In this document: one piece after another, positions 24,002-33,965 of the stretch
How the letters are laid out: each line of letters opens with the position of its first letter
Numbering within the stretch: position 1 is the stretch's first letter
Origin: Xylanibacter ruminicola
GTDB taxonomy: Bacteria; Bacteroidota; Bacteroidia; Bacteroidales; Bacteroidaceae
DNA: 64,000 nt
Reading direction: 5' to 3'
Assembly: GCF_900107775.1 (NCBI RefSeq)
Contig: NZ_FNRF01000003.1
Span: 310,001 to 374,000 of the forward strand
Position numbers and translations under genes: made by a program
The notes under the pieces: generated by a model
Seen by the model: only the letters and a program-made list of their open reading frames with translations
What the model was told of the DNA's origin: nothing
Database searches by the model: none

Positions 24002-24705
24002 GAAAGCCCCACATCAAGAGCATTCCTTACGAGGAGTGGAACGACAACGAGTCGTTGGAGAAGATTATCGACGAGCTGCATGAGGGTGGCGTGAACGTGG
24101 TGACAGGTTCGCTTGACCAGTTGATTAACTGGGGACGTAGTAACTCACTGTGGTCGCTCACCTTTGCGACTTCATGCTGTGGTATTGAGTTTATGGCTTG
24201 TGGTTGCTCACGTTACGACTTTGCCCGATTTGGTTTCGAGGTAACACGTAACTCACCACGACAGGCCGACCTGATTATGTGTGCAGGTACCATCACCCAC
24301 AAGATGGCCCCAGCCCTGAAGCGTTTGTACGACCAGATGGCTGAGCCTAAGTATGTGGTGGCTGTAGGTGGATGCGCCATTAGCGGTGGTCCTTTCAAGT
24401 CGAGCTACCATGTGGTAAAGGGTATCGAGGAGATTGTGCCCGTGGATGTGTTCATCCCTGGCTGTCCCCCACGTCCCGAGGCTATCATGTATGGTATGAT
24501 GCAGTTGCAGCGTAAGGTGAAGGTAGAGAAATTCTTTGGAGGTGCTAACCACAAGCAGAACGCTGAGGAGCGTGAGCTGGGCGTATCGAACGAGGAGTTG
24601 GCATTCCGTAACAACCTGGGTGATCATCGCCGTGAGCCAATCGTGGTAACTGATGTTCCACAGGAGTTTGTTGAAGAATTAAAGAACGGGGAGGACAAGG
24701 CATGA
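23992..24705 (+). CDS. nuoB: Complex I subunit B (N2 cluster)
   Basis: A 237-residue peripheral-arm subunit that holds the terminal [4Fe-4S] cluster N2, which passes electrons to menaquinone. The cysteines are visible in SCCGIEFMACG, in VAVGGCAISGGPF and in IPGCPPRPEA. It is somewhat longer than the E. coli protein because of a charged C-terminal tail after about residue 180. It overlaps nuoA by 10 bases and nuoCD by four (ATGA). Confidence 0.97.
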   Translation: MEVRKPHIKSIPYEEWNDNESLEKIIDELHEGGVNVVTGSLDQLINWGRSNSLWSLTFATSCCGIEFMACGCSRYDFARFGFEVTRNSPRQADLIMCAGTITHKMAPALKRLYDQMAEPKYVVAVGGCAISGGPFKSSYHVVKGIEEIVPVDVFIPGCPPRPEAIMYGMMQLQRKVKVEKFFGGANHKQNAEERELGVSNEELAFRNNLGDHRREPIVVTDVPQEFVEELKNGEDKA

Positions 24706-26267
24706 AATTAGAATTTTTATCATTCGACTTTGAGAAGTTCGCCTCGGAGATGCAGAACTTGAAGAGCAAGAAAGGCTTTGACTATCTTGTAACTATCGTA
24801 GGTGAGGATTTTGGTAGAGAAGAAGGTCTGGGTTGTGTGTATATCCTTGAGAATACCAACACCCACGAGCGTTGTGCTGTGAAGCAGCTGGCCCAGACTC
24901 AGAACGACACTCCTTATATCCCTACTGTATCAGATATCTGGAAGGTGGCCGACCTGCTGGAGCGCGAGGTTTATGATTTCTTCGGCATCGTGTTCCTGGG
25001 TCATAAGGATATGCGTCGTTTGTTCCTGCGTAGCGACTTTAAGGGTCACCCCTTCCGTAAGGACTGGGAGTTTAACGATAAGTACACCTTGGAGGATGAC
25101 GTAGAGCCTAACTACGGACTGGAGTACTACCTGGATAAGGATGGTAAGCTGCAGTGCAAGCAGAACAAGCTGTTTGAGGCTGACGACTATGTGATTAACA
25201 TCGGTCCTCAGCACCCTGCTACCCATGGTGTGCTGCGTTTGCAGACTGTGCTGGACGGTGAGACCGTGAAGCGCATCTATCCTCACTTTGGTTATATCCA
25301 TCGTGGTATCGAGAAGATGTGGGAGGGTATGACCTATCCTCAGACACTGGCTCTGACCGACCGTCTGAACTATCTGGGTGCCATGCAGCATCGTCATGCA
25401 TTGGTAGGTGTGATTGAGGAGGCCATGGAGGTTGAGTTGACCGACCGCATCAAGTACATCCGTACCATTATGGATGAGCTGCAGCGTTTGGACAGTCACC
25501 TGCTGTACACCTCGTGTGTGGCTCAGGACCTGGGTGCACTCACAGCCTTCCTGTATGGTATGCGCGATCGTGAGCATGTGCTGAACTGTATGGAGGAAAC
25601 CACCGGTGGACGTCTGATTCAGAACTATTATAGAATAGGTGGACTGCAGGACGATATCGATCCTAACTTTGTATCGAACGTGAAGGCACTGGTGAAGTAC
25701 CTGCGCCCCATGATCAAGGAGTATATGGATGTGTTTGGTGATAACGTGATTACCCACAACCGACTGGAGAAGTGCGGACCAATGAGTCTGGAGGACTGTA
25801 TCTCGTATGCAGTAACCGGTCCTGCCGGACGTGCTTCGGGTTGGAAGAGCGATGTGCGTAAGAACCACCCATATGATATGTACGACAAGGTAGAGTGGGA
25901 GCAGTGCACACTGACTGGTTGCGACTCTATGGATCGCTACCTGGTTCACATCAACGAGATGTACCAGAGCTTGAACATTATTGAGCAGCTCATCGACAAT
26001 ATCCCTGAGGGCGACTTCTACGTGAAGCAGAAGCCTATCATCAAGGTGCCCGAGGGTCAGTGGTACTACTCGGTTGAGGGTGTGGCTGGTGAGTTTGGTG
26101 TTTATCTCGACTCTCGTGGCGACAAGAGTCCATACCGCATGAAGATGCGTCCAATGGGTCTCTCGCTGGTAGGTGCTTTCGACCCCATGCTGCGTGGTCA
26201 GAAGATTGCCGACCTGATTGCCACTTGTGCTGCTATTGACGTTGTAATTCCTGATATCGACAGATAG
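24702..26267 (+). CDS. nuoCD: Complex I fused subunits C and D
   Basis: A 521-residue fusion. The NuoC-like part is residues 1 to about 150, with SDIWKVADLLEREVYDFFGI and RRLFLRSDFKGHPFRKDW. The NuoD-like part starts near residue 160 with INIGPQHPATHGVLRL and continues with IHRGIEKM, DRLNYLGAM and CDSMDRYLVHINEM. The 49-kDa-type part forms the quinone pocket with NuoB. The linker is short. The large minus-strand open frame opposite this gene is a codon-bias shadow. Confidence 0.96.
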   Translation: MKLEFLSFDFEKFASEMQNLKSKKGFDYLVTIVGEDFGREEGLGCVYILENTNTHERCAVKQLAQTQNDTPYIPTVSDIWKVADLLEREVYDFFGIVFLGHKDMRRLFLRSDFKGHPFRKDWEFNDKYTLEDDVEPNYGLEYYLDKDGKLQCKQNKLFEADDYVINIGPQHPATHGVLRLQTVLDGETVKRIYPHFGYIHRGIEKMWEGMTYPQTLALTDRLNYLGAMQHRHALVGVIEEAMEVELTDRIKYIRTIMDELQRLDSHLLYTSCVAQDLGALTAFLYGMRDREHVLNCMEETTGGRLIQNYYRIGGLQDDIDPNFVSNVKALVKYLRPMIKEYMDVFGDNVITHNRLEKCGPMSLEDCISYAVTGPAGRASGWKSDVRKNHPYDMYDKVEWEQCTLTGCDSMDRYLVHINEMYQSLNIIEQLIDNIPEGDFYVKQKPIIKVPEGQWYYSVEGVAGEFGVYLDSRGDKSPYRMKMRPMGLSLVGAFDPMLRGQKIADLIATCAAIDVVIPDIDR

Positions 26268-26271
26268 TCGA

Positions 26272-26299
26272 AATGTAAAAATGTAATAATGTAAAAAGT
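26272..26299 (+). repeat. Degenerate AATGTAAAA repeat in the nuoCD-nuoH spacer
   Basis: About three imperfect copies of AATGTAAAA fill the spacer just before the nuoH start. It is one of several similar AT-rich spacers in this window. Confidence 0.6.
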
Positions 26300-26306
26300 A
26301 AAGATT

Positions 26307-27395
26307 ATGTTCGACTTTTCTATATTTACAACATGGTTCGACGCTCTCCTGCGTGATACACTCGGTTTGGGAGATTTCTGGTCGATATTGATTGAGTGCG
26401 TGCTGGTTGGCGCTGGTATCCTGGCTGGATATGCGCTGATTGCCATGCTGATGATTATGATGGAGCGTTGGGTATGCGCTTATTTCCAGTGCCGACTGGG
26501 ACCTACACGTGTAGGTTTCCACGGTACCCTGCAGATTTTTGCCGATGTATTGAAGATGCTCGTGAAGGAGATCTTCTTTGTGGATCGTGCTGATAAGTTG
26601 CTGTATGCTGTAGCTCCACTGCTGGTGATCATTGCTTCGGTAGGAACCTTCAGCTTCCTGCCTTGGAACAATGGTGCCCATGTGCTTGACTTTAATGTAG
26701 GTATCTTCCTGGTAACTGCCATCTCATCGATAGGTGTGGTTGGTATCTTCCTGGCTGGTTGGGGTTCGAACAATAAGTACTCGGTGGTTTCGGCCATGCG
26801 TGCTGCTGTTCAGATGATCTCGTACGAGATGTCGCTCTGCCTCTGTCTGATTACTGCTGTGATCCTGACAGGTACCATGCAGATGAGTGGTATCGTGGAG
26901 GCTCAGACAGGTGCCTTCAAGTGGTTGATTTTCCAGGGTCATATCCCTGCCATCATCGCCTTTGTAGTGTTCCTGATTGCAGGTAACGCCGAGGCTAACC
27001 GTGGTCCCTTTGATATGGCTGAGGCTGAGAGTGAGTTGACTGCCGGTCACCACACTGAGTACTCGGGTATGGGCTTCGGTTTCTTCTACTTGGCTGAGTT
27101 CCTGAACCTCTTTATTATTGCTGGATTGGCTTCGGCTGTATTCCTGGGTGGTTGGGCACCTATCAACATTGGTGTGGATGCCTTTGATACCGTGATGAAC
27201 TACATCCCCGGTATCGTGTGGTTCTTTGGCAAGACTCTGCTGGTGGTATGGTTGCTGATGTGGGTGAAGTGGACTTTCCCACGTCTGCGTATCGACCAGA
27301 TTCTGAAGCTGGAGTGGAAGTACTTGATGCCTCTGGGACTTATCAACCTGGTAATTATGACTGTTGTTGTGGCCCTGGGCCTATATATTAAATAA
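26307..27395 (+). CDS. nuoH: Complex I subunit H
   Basis: A 362-residue membrane subunit with about eight helices, linking the peripheral and membrane arms at the quinone site. Typical signatures are RLGPTRVGFHGTLQIFADVLKM, GNAEANRGPFDMAEAESELTAG and a C-terminal WVKWTFPRLRIDQ. The length is slightly above that of E. coli NuoH (325) because of the N-terminal 30 residues. It is followed within the operon by nuoI after nine bases. Confidence 0.96.
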   Translation: MFDFSIFTTWFDALLRDTLGLGDFWSILIECVLVGAGILAGYALIAMLMIMMERWVCAYFQCRLGPTRVGFHGTLQIFADVLKMLVKEIFFVDRADKLLYAVAPLLVIIASVGTFSFLPWNNGAHVLDFNVGIFLVTAISSIGVVGIFLAGWGSNNKYSVVSAMRAAVQMISYEMSLCLCLITAVILTGTMQMSGIVEAQTGAFKWLIFQGHIPAIIAFVVFLIAGNAEANRGPFDMAEAESELTAGHHTEYSGMGFGFFYLAEFLNLFIIAGLASAVFLGGWAPINIGVDAFDTVMNYIPGIVWFFGKTLLVVWLLMWVKWTFPRLRIDQILKLEWKYLMPLGLINLVIMTVVVALGLYIK

Positions 27396-27404
27396 GGTAT
27401 AGCA

Positions 27405-27950
27405 ATGGAAGATAACAAAACATATTTCGGAGAAATCGGACACGGCCTGAAGACTTTGGCTACAGGTATGAAGATTACTTGGAAGGAGTATTTCAAGGAT
27501 TTCTTCACCAATAAGTCGACAGAGCAGTATCCCGAAAACCGCAAGACTACACTGCACGTATCAAAGCGTCACCGTGGTCGCTTGACCTTTAAGCGTAACG
27601 AGGATGGCAGCTACAAGTGTACCGCTTGCACATTGTGCGAAAAGGCCTGTCCAAACGGAACCATCAAGATTACTGCCCACATGGCTGAGGATCCTGAGAC
27701 AGGTAAGAAAAAGAAGGTGCTGGATGATTACGCGTACGACCTGGGCGACTGCATGTTCTGCCAGTTGTGTACCAACGCCTGCAACTTCGACGCCATCGAG
27801 TTTACAAACGACTTTGAGAACGCTGTGTTCGACCGCTCTCGTCTGGTGCTGCACCTGAACGAGGAGGTTTACGCTGGCGGCTCACTGCCCAACCTGATTG
27901 AGGGTGGTGCCGAATGGCAGGTCGGTAAGTTTAACACTAAAACCAAGTAA
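27405..27950 (+). CDS. nuoI: Complex I subunit I (two 4Fe-4S clusters)
   Basis: A 181-residue ferredoxin-type subunit. Two cluster motifs are visible: CTACTLCEKACPNGTI and CMFCQLCTNACNFDAI. The second has Asn in place of the usual Pro after the last Cys. Because NuoE, F and G are absent from the operon, this subunit is the outermost iron-sulfur protein here. It would be the entry point for electrons from an unidentified donor. Confidence 0.95.
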   Translation: MEDNKTYFGEIGHGLKTLATGMKITWKEYFKDFFTNKSTEQYPENRKTTLHVSKRHRGRLTFKRNEDGSYKCTACTLCEKACPNGTIKITAHMAEDPETGKKKKVLDDYAYDLGDCMFCQLCTNACNFDAIEFTNDFENAVFDRSRLVLHLNEEVYAGGSLPNLIEGGAEWQVGKFNTKTK

Positions 27951-27956
27951 CGCATT

Positions 27957-28472
27957 ATGGGTAATACAGTTATGTTTATCATTCTCGCGGTATTCATCAT
28001 TGCCTCGGCACTGATGTGTGTGACCACGACGAAGATTATGCGAGCCGCAACATTCATGTTGTTTGTGCTCTTTGGTGTGGCAGGTATCTACTTCCTGCTG
28101 GATTACACCTTCCTTGGAGCCGCTCAGATTAGCGTATATGCCGGTGGCGTTACGATGATCTATGTGTTTGCCATCCAGTTGGTGAGCAAGCGCACACTTC
28201 AGGGTTTGGAGGAGCGAGTTAAGAGTAGCAAGATGATTACTGGCGCCCTGGCTGCTTTGGCCGGACTGGTGGTGGTAGGATTGATTCTGCTTAAGACTGG
28301 TTTCTATACACAGGAGATTGCTGGCGTAGAGGTACCTATGAAGGAGATTGGTACTGCTCTCGTTGGTTCGGGTAAATATCAGTATGTACTGCCTTTCGAG
28401 TTCATCTCAGTATTCTTGCTGGCATGTATCATCGGTGGCTTGGTTGTAGCAAGAAAGGAGGATAAAGCATGA
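27957..28472 (+). CDS. nuoJ: Complex I subunit J
   Basis: A 171-residue membrane subunit with five predicted helices. The family signature is the GAAQISVYAGGVTMIYVFAI stretch in helix 3. It overlaps nuoK by four bases (ATGA). Confidence 0.94.
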   Translation: MGNTVMFIILAVFIIASALMCVTTTKIMRAATFMLFVLFGVAGIYFLLDYTFLGAAQISVYAGGVTMIYVFAIQLVSKRTLQGLEERVKSSKMITGALAALAGLVVVGLILLKTGFYTQEIAGVEVPMKEIGTALVGSGKYQYVLPFEFISVFLLACIIGGLVVARKEDKA

Positions 28473-28777
28473 TTCCAGTAGAATGTTATTTCGCACTGAG
28501 TGCCCTGTTGTTCTTTATCGGTGTATATGGTTTCACCACACGTCGCAACCTGATTGCCATGCTCATCTCGGTTGAGCTGGTGCTGAACGCCGTGGATATC
28601 AACTTTGCCGCTATCAACCGCTTGCTTTATCCAAACGGTATGGAGGGTATGTTCATGACACTCTTCGTGATTGGTGTGGCTGCTGCTGAGAGTGCTGTGG
28701 CTATCGCTATCATCATCAATGTGTATCGCAAGTTCAAGAGTGATAGTGTTGAGGCTATCCAGAATATGAAACGATAG
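28469..28777 (+). CDS. nuoK: Complex I subunit K
   Basis: A 102-residue membrane subunit with three helices. The conserved acidic residue lies in LISVELVLNAVDINF and a second in AAAESAVAIAII, as expected for proton transfer. Its start overlaps the nuoJ stop. Confidence 0.95.
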   Translation: MIPVECYFALSALLFFIGVYGFTTRRNLIAMLISVELVLNAVDINFAAINRLLYPNGMEGMFMTLFVIGVAAAESAVAIAIIINVYRKFKSDSVEAIQNMKR

Positions 28778-28782
28778 TAGTA

Positions 28783-28811
28783 GTTAAAAGTTAAGAATTA
28801 AGAATTAAGAA
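28783..28811 (+). repeat. Degenerate TTAAGAA repeat in the nuoK-nuoL spacer
   Basis: Imperfect tandem copies of GTTAAAA and ATTAAGA fill the whole spacer before the nuoL ATG. Confidence 0.65.
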
Positions 28812-28814
28812 ATT

Positions 28815-30803
28815 ATGTTTAGTTACACAATTTTCATAATGCTTCTGCCACTGCTGTCGTTCATTGTTCTTGGACTGGCTGGTATGAAGATGCAGCATAA
28901 GGTGGCCGGACTGATCGGCACCTGCTCATTGGGAATGGTTACGATACTCTCTTATATCACCGCTTTCCAGTACTTCTTCGGACTGGACCGTGTGAATGGC
29001 GTGTATCAGACCTTTGTTCCGTATAACTTCACCTGGTTGCCCCTGGGTAACCTGCATTTCGACCTCGGTATCCTGTTGGATCCTATCAGCGTGATGATGC
29101 TGATTGTGATCTCGACCGTATCACTGATGGTTCATATCTACTCATTCGGCTATATGCATGGTGAGAAGGGATTCCAGCGTTACTACGCTTTCCTTTCACT
29201 GTTCACGATGTCGATGCTGGGATTGGTACTGGCCACCAACATCTTCCAGATGTACATGTTCTGGGAGTTGGTAGGTGTGAGCTCATACCTGCTCATCGGC
29301 TTCTACTATCCTTTGAAGCCTGCCATCGCTGCCTCTAAAAAGGCATTCATCGTGACCCGCTTTGCCGATATGTTCTTCCTGGTAGGTATCCTGACATTCG
29401 GTTACTTCGTTGATTCGTTCAGCTTTAACTTTGCTGGCGACATCGTGATGGGACAGGGTACCACACCTTTCATCGAGGGTAATCTGGCTAAGGCTGTGGC
29501 TGCTGGTGGCTTCATCATTCCTACTGCACTGGTACTGATGTTTATCGGTGGTGCCGGTAAGAGTGCGATGTTCCCCCTGCACATTTGGTTGCCAGATGCC
29601 ATGGAGGGTCCTACACCAGTATCAGCTCTGATTCACGCTGCTACCATGGTTGTGGCTGGTGTGTTCCAGATTGCACGTATGTTCCCCTTGTGGATTGAGT
29701 ATGCCCCACAGGCTATGAGCATTGTGGTTTGGGTGGGTGTGATCACCGCTTTCTATGCAGCTGCTGTGGCTTGTGCCCAGAGCGATATCAAGCGTGTGCT
29801 GGCCTTCTCGACCATCTCGCAGATTGCCTTTATGATGGTGGCTCTGGGTGTATCACTGCCCGGACATCATGGTGCTATCCTTGATAACCACGCTCAGCTG
29901 GGTTACATGGCTAGTATGTTCCACCTGTTTACTCATGCTATGTTCAAGGCATGTCTGTTCCTGGGTGCCGGATGTATCATCCACGCTGTACACAGCAACG
30001 AGATGGCGCTGATGGGTGGCTTGCGCAAGTATATGCCTATCACACATATCACCTTCCTGATTTCATGTCTGGCCATCGCTGGTATCCCCTTCTTCTCGGG
30101 CTTCAGCTCAAAGGATGAGATTATCACTGCCTGCATGGAGTACAGTCCGGTGGTAGGTTGGATTATGACAGGTATCGCTGCCATGACAGCCTTCTACATG
30201 TTCCGTTTGTACTACGGTATCTTCTGGGGTACTGAAAACAAGGAGGCTCATGCACATCACACGCCACACGAGGCACCACTGACCATGACAATCCCCTTGA
30301 TTGTGCTGACAGTGATTACCGTTGGTGTGGGTGTTTATACCACAATTGCAGGATTTGCAGAGTGGGGTGGTTCGTTCGGTAGTTTCGTAAGTGCTGCCGG
30401 TACCGACTACACCATCCACTTCAACATGCAGATTGCTGCTACCTCTACTGTGATTGCGATTCTGAGCATCTGTCTGGCCACCTATATCTATAAGGGTGAG
30501 CAGCAGCCTATTGCCGATCGTCTGTATGCAACCTTCCCCAAGCTGCATCGCGCAGCCTACAAGCGTTTCTATCAGGACGAGATCTGGCAGTATGTGACAC
30601 ATCGCATCATCTTCCGTCTGGTTTCTACACCTATTGCCTGGTTCGACCGTCACGTTGTGGATGGTACCTTTAACTTCCTGGCATGGGGTGCTAACGAGGC
30701 TGGTGAGAGTATCCGTAGCTGGCAGAGTGGCGATGTTCGCCAGTATGCCGTATGGTTTATCACGGGTTCTGTGGCCCTGACATTAATCCTTTTATGCATC
30801 TAA
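28815..30803 (+). CDS. nuoL: Complex I subunit L (proton-pumping antiporter-like)
   Basis: A 662-residue membrane subunit with about 16 helices. Features are the MFWELVGVSSYLLIGFYY segment, HIWLPDAMEGPTPVSALIHAATMV, and ACAQSDIKRVLAFSTISQ with the expected Lys and Glu/Asp residues. The C-terminal third contains the lateral-helix region. It is the most distal pumping subunit, and the length is usual for the family. Confidence 0.96.
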   Translation: MFSYTIFIMLLPLLSFIVLGLAGMKMQHKVAGLIGTCSLGMVTILSYITAFQYFFGLDRVNGVYQTFVPYNFTWLPLGNLHFDLGILLDPISVMMLIVISTVSLMVHIYSFGYMHGEKGFQRYYAFLSLFTMSMLGLVLATNIFQMYMFWELVGVSSYLLIGFYYPLKPAIAASKKAFIVTRFADMFFLVGILTFGYFVDSFSFNFAGDIVMGQGTTPFIEGNLAKAVAAGGFIIPTALVLMFIGGAGKSAMFPLHIWLPDAMEGPTPVSALIHAATMVVAGVFQIARMFPLWIEYAPQAMSIVVWVGVITAFYAAAVACAQSDIKRVLAFSTISQIAFMMVALGVSLPGHHGAILDNHAQLGYMASMFHLFTHAMFKACLFLGAGCIIHAVHSNEMALMGGLRKYMPITHITFLISCLAIAGIPFFSGFSSKDEIITACMEYSPVVGWIMTGIAAMTAFYMFRLYYGIFWGTENKEAHAHHTPHEAPLTMTIPLIVLTVITVGVGVYTTIAGFAEWGGSFGSFVSAAGTDYTIHFNMQIAATSTVIAILSICLATYIYKGEQQPIADRLYATFPKLHRAAYKRFYQDEIWQYVTHRIIFRLVSTPIAWFDRHVVDGTFNFLAWGANEAGESIRSWQSGDVRQYAVWFITGSVALTLILLCI

Positions 30804-30807
30804 AGAT

Positions 30808-32328
30808 ATGAGTATATTAAGTATTTTCGTAATAATTCCAGCCCTGATGCTGGTGGGCCTCTGGCTGGCCAAGAACGTTAATCAGGTGCGTGGTGTGATG
30901 GTAACGGGAGCTTCGTGTCTGTTGGCCCTCTCTGTCTGGTTAACCATCTACTTTATTCAGGAGCGTGCAGCAGGTAACACAGCCGAGATGCTGCTGACCT
31001 ATAGCACGCCTTGGTTCAAGCCTTTGAATATCGCTTACAGTGTTGGTGTTGACGGTATCTCGGTAGTGATGTTGCTGCTTTCGAGCATCATCGTGTTTAC
31101 CGGTACCTTTGCCTCATGGCAGCTGAAGCCATTGACCAAGGAGTACTTCCTGTGGTTCACCCTGCTCTCTACAGGTGTGTATGGCTTCTTTATCTCTACC
31201 GACCTGTTCACTATGTTTATGTTCTACGAGGTGGCTCTGATCCCAATGTACCTGTTGATTGGTGTATGGGGTTCAGGTCGTAAGGAGTACTCGGCCATGA
31301 AGCTGACCCTGATGCTGATGGGAGGCTCGGCCCTGTTGATCCTTGGCTTGCTGGGTATCTACTACTTTAACGGTATCTATAGCGGCAACTACACCTTTGA
31401 GTTGACCACAATCGCAGCTAACCACTGCATTCCTGGTCACATCCAGAACATCTTCTTCCCCTTCATCTTCATCGGATTCGGTGTGCTGGGTGCGCTGTTC
31501 CCATTCCACACATGGAGCCCCGATGGTCATGCTTCGGCCCCTACAGCAGTATCAATGCTGCACGCTGGTGTACTGATGAAGCTGGGAGGTTACGGCTGCT
31601 TCCGTGTAGCTATGTACTTGCTCCCTGAGGCTGCTCAGGATCTCTCGTGGATCTTCCTCATCCTCACTACTATCTCGGTAGTTTACGGTGCACTCTCAGC
31701 CTGTGTACAGACCGATCTGAAGTATATCAATGCTTATTCTTCGGTTTCGCACTGTGGACTGGTGCTGTTCGCCCTGCTGATGATGAGTCAGACTGCTGTG
31801 ACCGGTGCTGTGCTGCAGATGCTCTCACACGGACTGATGACAGCCCTGTTCTTCGCCCTCATCGGTATGATCTACGGTCGTACTCATACACGTGACATCC
31901 GCGAGCTGGCTGGACTGATGAAGATTATGCCTTTCCTGGCTGTTGGTTATGTGATTGCCGGTTTGGCTAACCTCGGATTACCTGGTTTCTCTGGTTTCAT
32001 TGCCGAGATGACCATCTTTGTAGGTTCGTTTGGTGCTCACCCACTCAGTGGCGACCCCAACACCTCGTTCCGTATGGTGGCTACCATCATCGCTTGTATG
32101 TCGATTGTTGTAACAGCTGTTTACATCCTGCGTGTGGTTGGTAAGATTCTGTATGGCGAGGTAGAGAACAAGCACTTCCTGGAGCTGACCGATGCTACAT
32201 GGGATGAGCGCGTGGCTGTTATTTGCCTGATTTTCTGCGTAGCTGGTTTGGGTTCGTTCCCATTCTGGGTAAGCGATATGATCTCGCCTGCAGCAGGTAC
32301 AATCTTGGAGTCAATTGGTGTAATGTAA
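30808..32328 (+). CDS. nuoM: Complex I subunit M (proton-pumping antiporter-like)
   Basis: A 506-residue membrane subunit with about 14 helices. Motifs include MFYEVALIPMYLLIGVWG, FPFHTWSPDGHASAPTAVSM and QTDLKYINAYSSVSHCGLVL. It lies between nuoL and nuoN with a spacer of a few bases, as in other complex I operons. Confidence 0.96.
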   Translation: MSILSIFVIIPALMLVGLWLAKNVNQVRGVMVTGASCLLALSVWLTIYFIQERAAGNTAEMLLTYSTPWFKPLNIAYSVGVDGISVVMLLLSSIIVFTGTFASWQLKPLTKEYFLWFTLLSTGVYGFFISTDLFTMFMFYEVALIPMYLLIGVWGSGRKEYSAMKLTLMLMGGSALLILGLLGIYYFNGIYSGNYTFELTTIAANHCIPGHIQNIFFPFIFIGFGVLGALFPFHTWSPDGHASAPTAVSMLHAGVLMKLGGYGCFRVAMYLLPEAAQDLSWIFLILTTISVVYGALSACVQTDLKYINAYSSVSHCGLVLFALLMMSQTAVTGAVLQMLSHGLMTALFFALIGMIYGRTHTRDIRELAGLMKIMPFLAVGYVIAGLANLGLPGFSGFIAEMTIFVGSFGAHPLSGDPNTSFRMVATIIACMSIVVTAVYILRVVGKILYGEVENKHFLELTDATWDERVAVICLIFCVAGLGSFPFWVSDMISPAAGTILESIGVM

Positions 32329-32347
32329 AAATAGGAGGACTAAAGAT

Positions 32348-33772
32348 ATGAATTATAGTGAATTTTTGAATATGGTTCCAGAGTTTGTACTGGTGCTTGC
32401 TCTGATTATAGTCTTCTTTGCTGACTTCTTCGCCTCTCGCAATGCTGAGCGCAAGGCATCGTTGGGCTATCTTACCATGCTGATGCTGATAGGTACTGCT
32501 GTTACCAGCGCTATGACTGAGCCTACACAGGCTTTTGGTGGTATCTATGTTACCACAGCTGCCATCAATGTGATGAAGGCTATCCTGGCCTTTGGCTCGC
32601 TCGTTGTAGTGGTGATGGCCACATCTTGGGTTGAGAAGAACCTGAAGCTGGCTGGCGAGTTCTATATGCTGATTCTGAGCACCCTGCTGGGTATGTTTAT
32701 GATGATGTCATCAGGCTCGTTCCTGCTGTTCTTCCTGGGCTTGGAGATGGCCTCAGTGCCCCTGGCCTGTATGGTGGCTTTCGATCGCCATCGTAAGGAG
32801 AGTGCCGAGGGTGCCGCCAAGTATATCCTGGTAGCTACCTTCTCGAGCGGTGTGATGCTGTTTGGTATCTCGTTCATCTACGCTGCTACAGGTACCCTGT
32901 ACTTCGATGATGTTTGTGCTGCAGTATCTAACTCGCCTCTGTGTATCATGGGCTTGGTATTCTTCTTCAGTGGTCTGGGCTTCAAGATCTCGTTGGTGCC
33001 TTTCCACTTCTGGACTGCCGATACCTATCAGGGTGCACCTACACCTGTTACCGGTTACCTGAGCGTTATCTCTAAGGGTGCTGCCGCTATCACACTGTGT
33101 ACCATCCTGATGAAGGCATTCGCGCCTATGGTTGAGTACTGGGACTATATGCTGTATATCGTGATTGTGCTCTCAATCACCGTGGCCAACCTGTTTGCCA
33201 TCCGTCAGAATGAGTTGAAGCGCTTCATGGCCTTCAGTTCTATCTCTCAGGCTGGATACATTATGCTGGCAGTAGTTGGCAATGGTCAGCTGGGTGTTGC
33301 CGCTCTGACTTACTATGTGCTGGTTTACATCGTAGCTAACATGGCTGTGTTTACTGTGATTAATGTGGTTGAGCAGAACAATGGTGGTCGCACCGATATG
33401 GCTGCCTACAACGGATTCTATCAGACTAACCCCAAGCTGAGCTTCCTGATGACGCTGGCTCTGTTCTCGTTGGCTGGTATTCCTCCATTCGCAGGTATGT
33501 TCTCTAAGTTCTTCGTGTTCATGGCTGGTGTGCAGAATGGCGAGCCTATGGCCTATGGCGTGGTGTTCATTGCCTTGGTTAACACAGTAGTATCACTCTA
33601 CTACTATCTGCTCATTGTGAAGGCTATGTATATCACCAAGACTGATGCACCTCTGCCCACATTCCAGAGCGATGCTAACACCAAGGTGGCACTGGCCATT
33701 TGTACTGCAGGTATTGCCCTGTTCGGCGTTGCAAGCTGCGTTTACGAGTGGATTGCTGCCGCTGGTATCTAA
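32348..33772 (+). CDS. nuoN: Complex I subunit N (proton-pumping antiporter-like)
   Basis: A 474-residue membrane subunit with about 14 helices. Motifs include FFLGLEMASVPLACMVAFDR, PFHFWTADTYQGAPTPVTGY and RQNELKRFMAFSSISQAGYI. It is the last gene of the operon; a hairpin terminator follows 30 bases later. No nuoE, nuoF or nuoG is present on either side. Confidence 0.96.
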   Translation: MNYSEFLNMVPEFVLVLALIIVFFADFFASRNAERKASLGYLTMLMLIGTAVTSAMTEPTQAFGGIYVTTAAINVMKAILAFGSLVVVVMATSWVEKNLKLAGEFYMLILSTLLGMFMMMSSGSFLLFFLGLEMASVPLACMVAFDRHRKESAEGAAKYILVATFSSGVMLFGISFIYAATGTLYFDDVCAAVSNSPLCIMGLVFFFSGLGFKISLVPFHFWTADTYQGAPTPVTGYLSVISKGAAAITLCTILMKAFAPMVEYWDYMLYIVIVLSITVANLFAIRQNELKRFMAFSSISQAGYIMLAVVGNGQLGVAALTYYVLVYIVANMAVFTVINVVEQNNGGRTDMAAYNGFYQTNPKLSFLMTLALFSLAGIPPFAGMFSKFFVFMAGVQNGEPMAYGVVFIALVNTVVSLYYYLLIVKAMYITKTDAPLPTFQSDANTKVALAICTAGIALFGVASCVYEWIAAAGI

Positions 33773-33802
33773 GATTGACTGGTTATATTAATGAATGTAT
33801 AG

Positions 33803-33839
33803 GTCCCAATTGCCCGCAAGGGTGGTTGGGACTTTTTTA
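33803..33839 (+). terminator. Terminator of the nuo operon
   Basis: Stem GTCCCAA/TTGGGAC (33803-33809 and 33826-33832) with an inner GCCCGCAAGGGTGG loop region, followed by TTTTTTA. Confidence 0.88.
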
Positions 33840-33965
33840 TGGCTTGTTTTAAAATATTTTAAGCGACAGAACCTGAGATTGTGTCGATTTAATGATATTG
33901 GTCAATAAATCTTTTAAAATATGTAAATTTTCGAAAAACCAGTCTTTTAGTTGCGGTTTTATGCT

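Noticed and set aside
24930..26681. 583-codon open frame on the minus strand opposite nuoCD and nuoH
   Set aside because: Both plus-strand genes are certain. The minus frame is His/Thr/Val-rich with no recognisable motifs, a codon-bias shadow.
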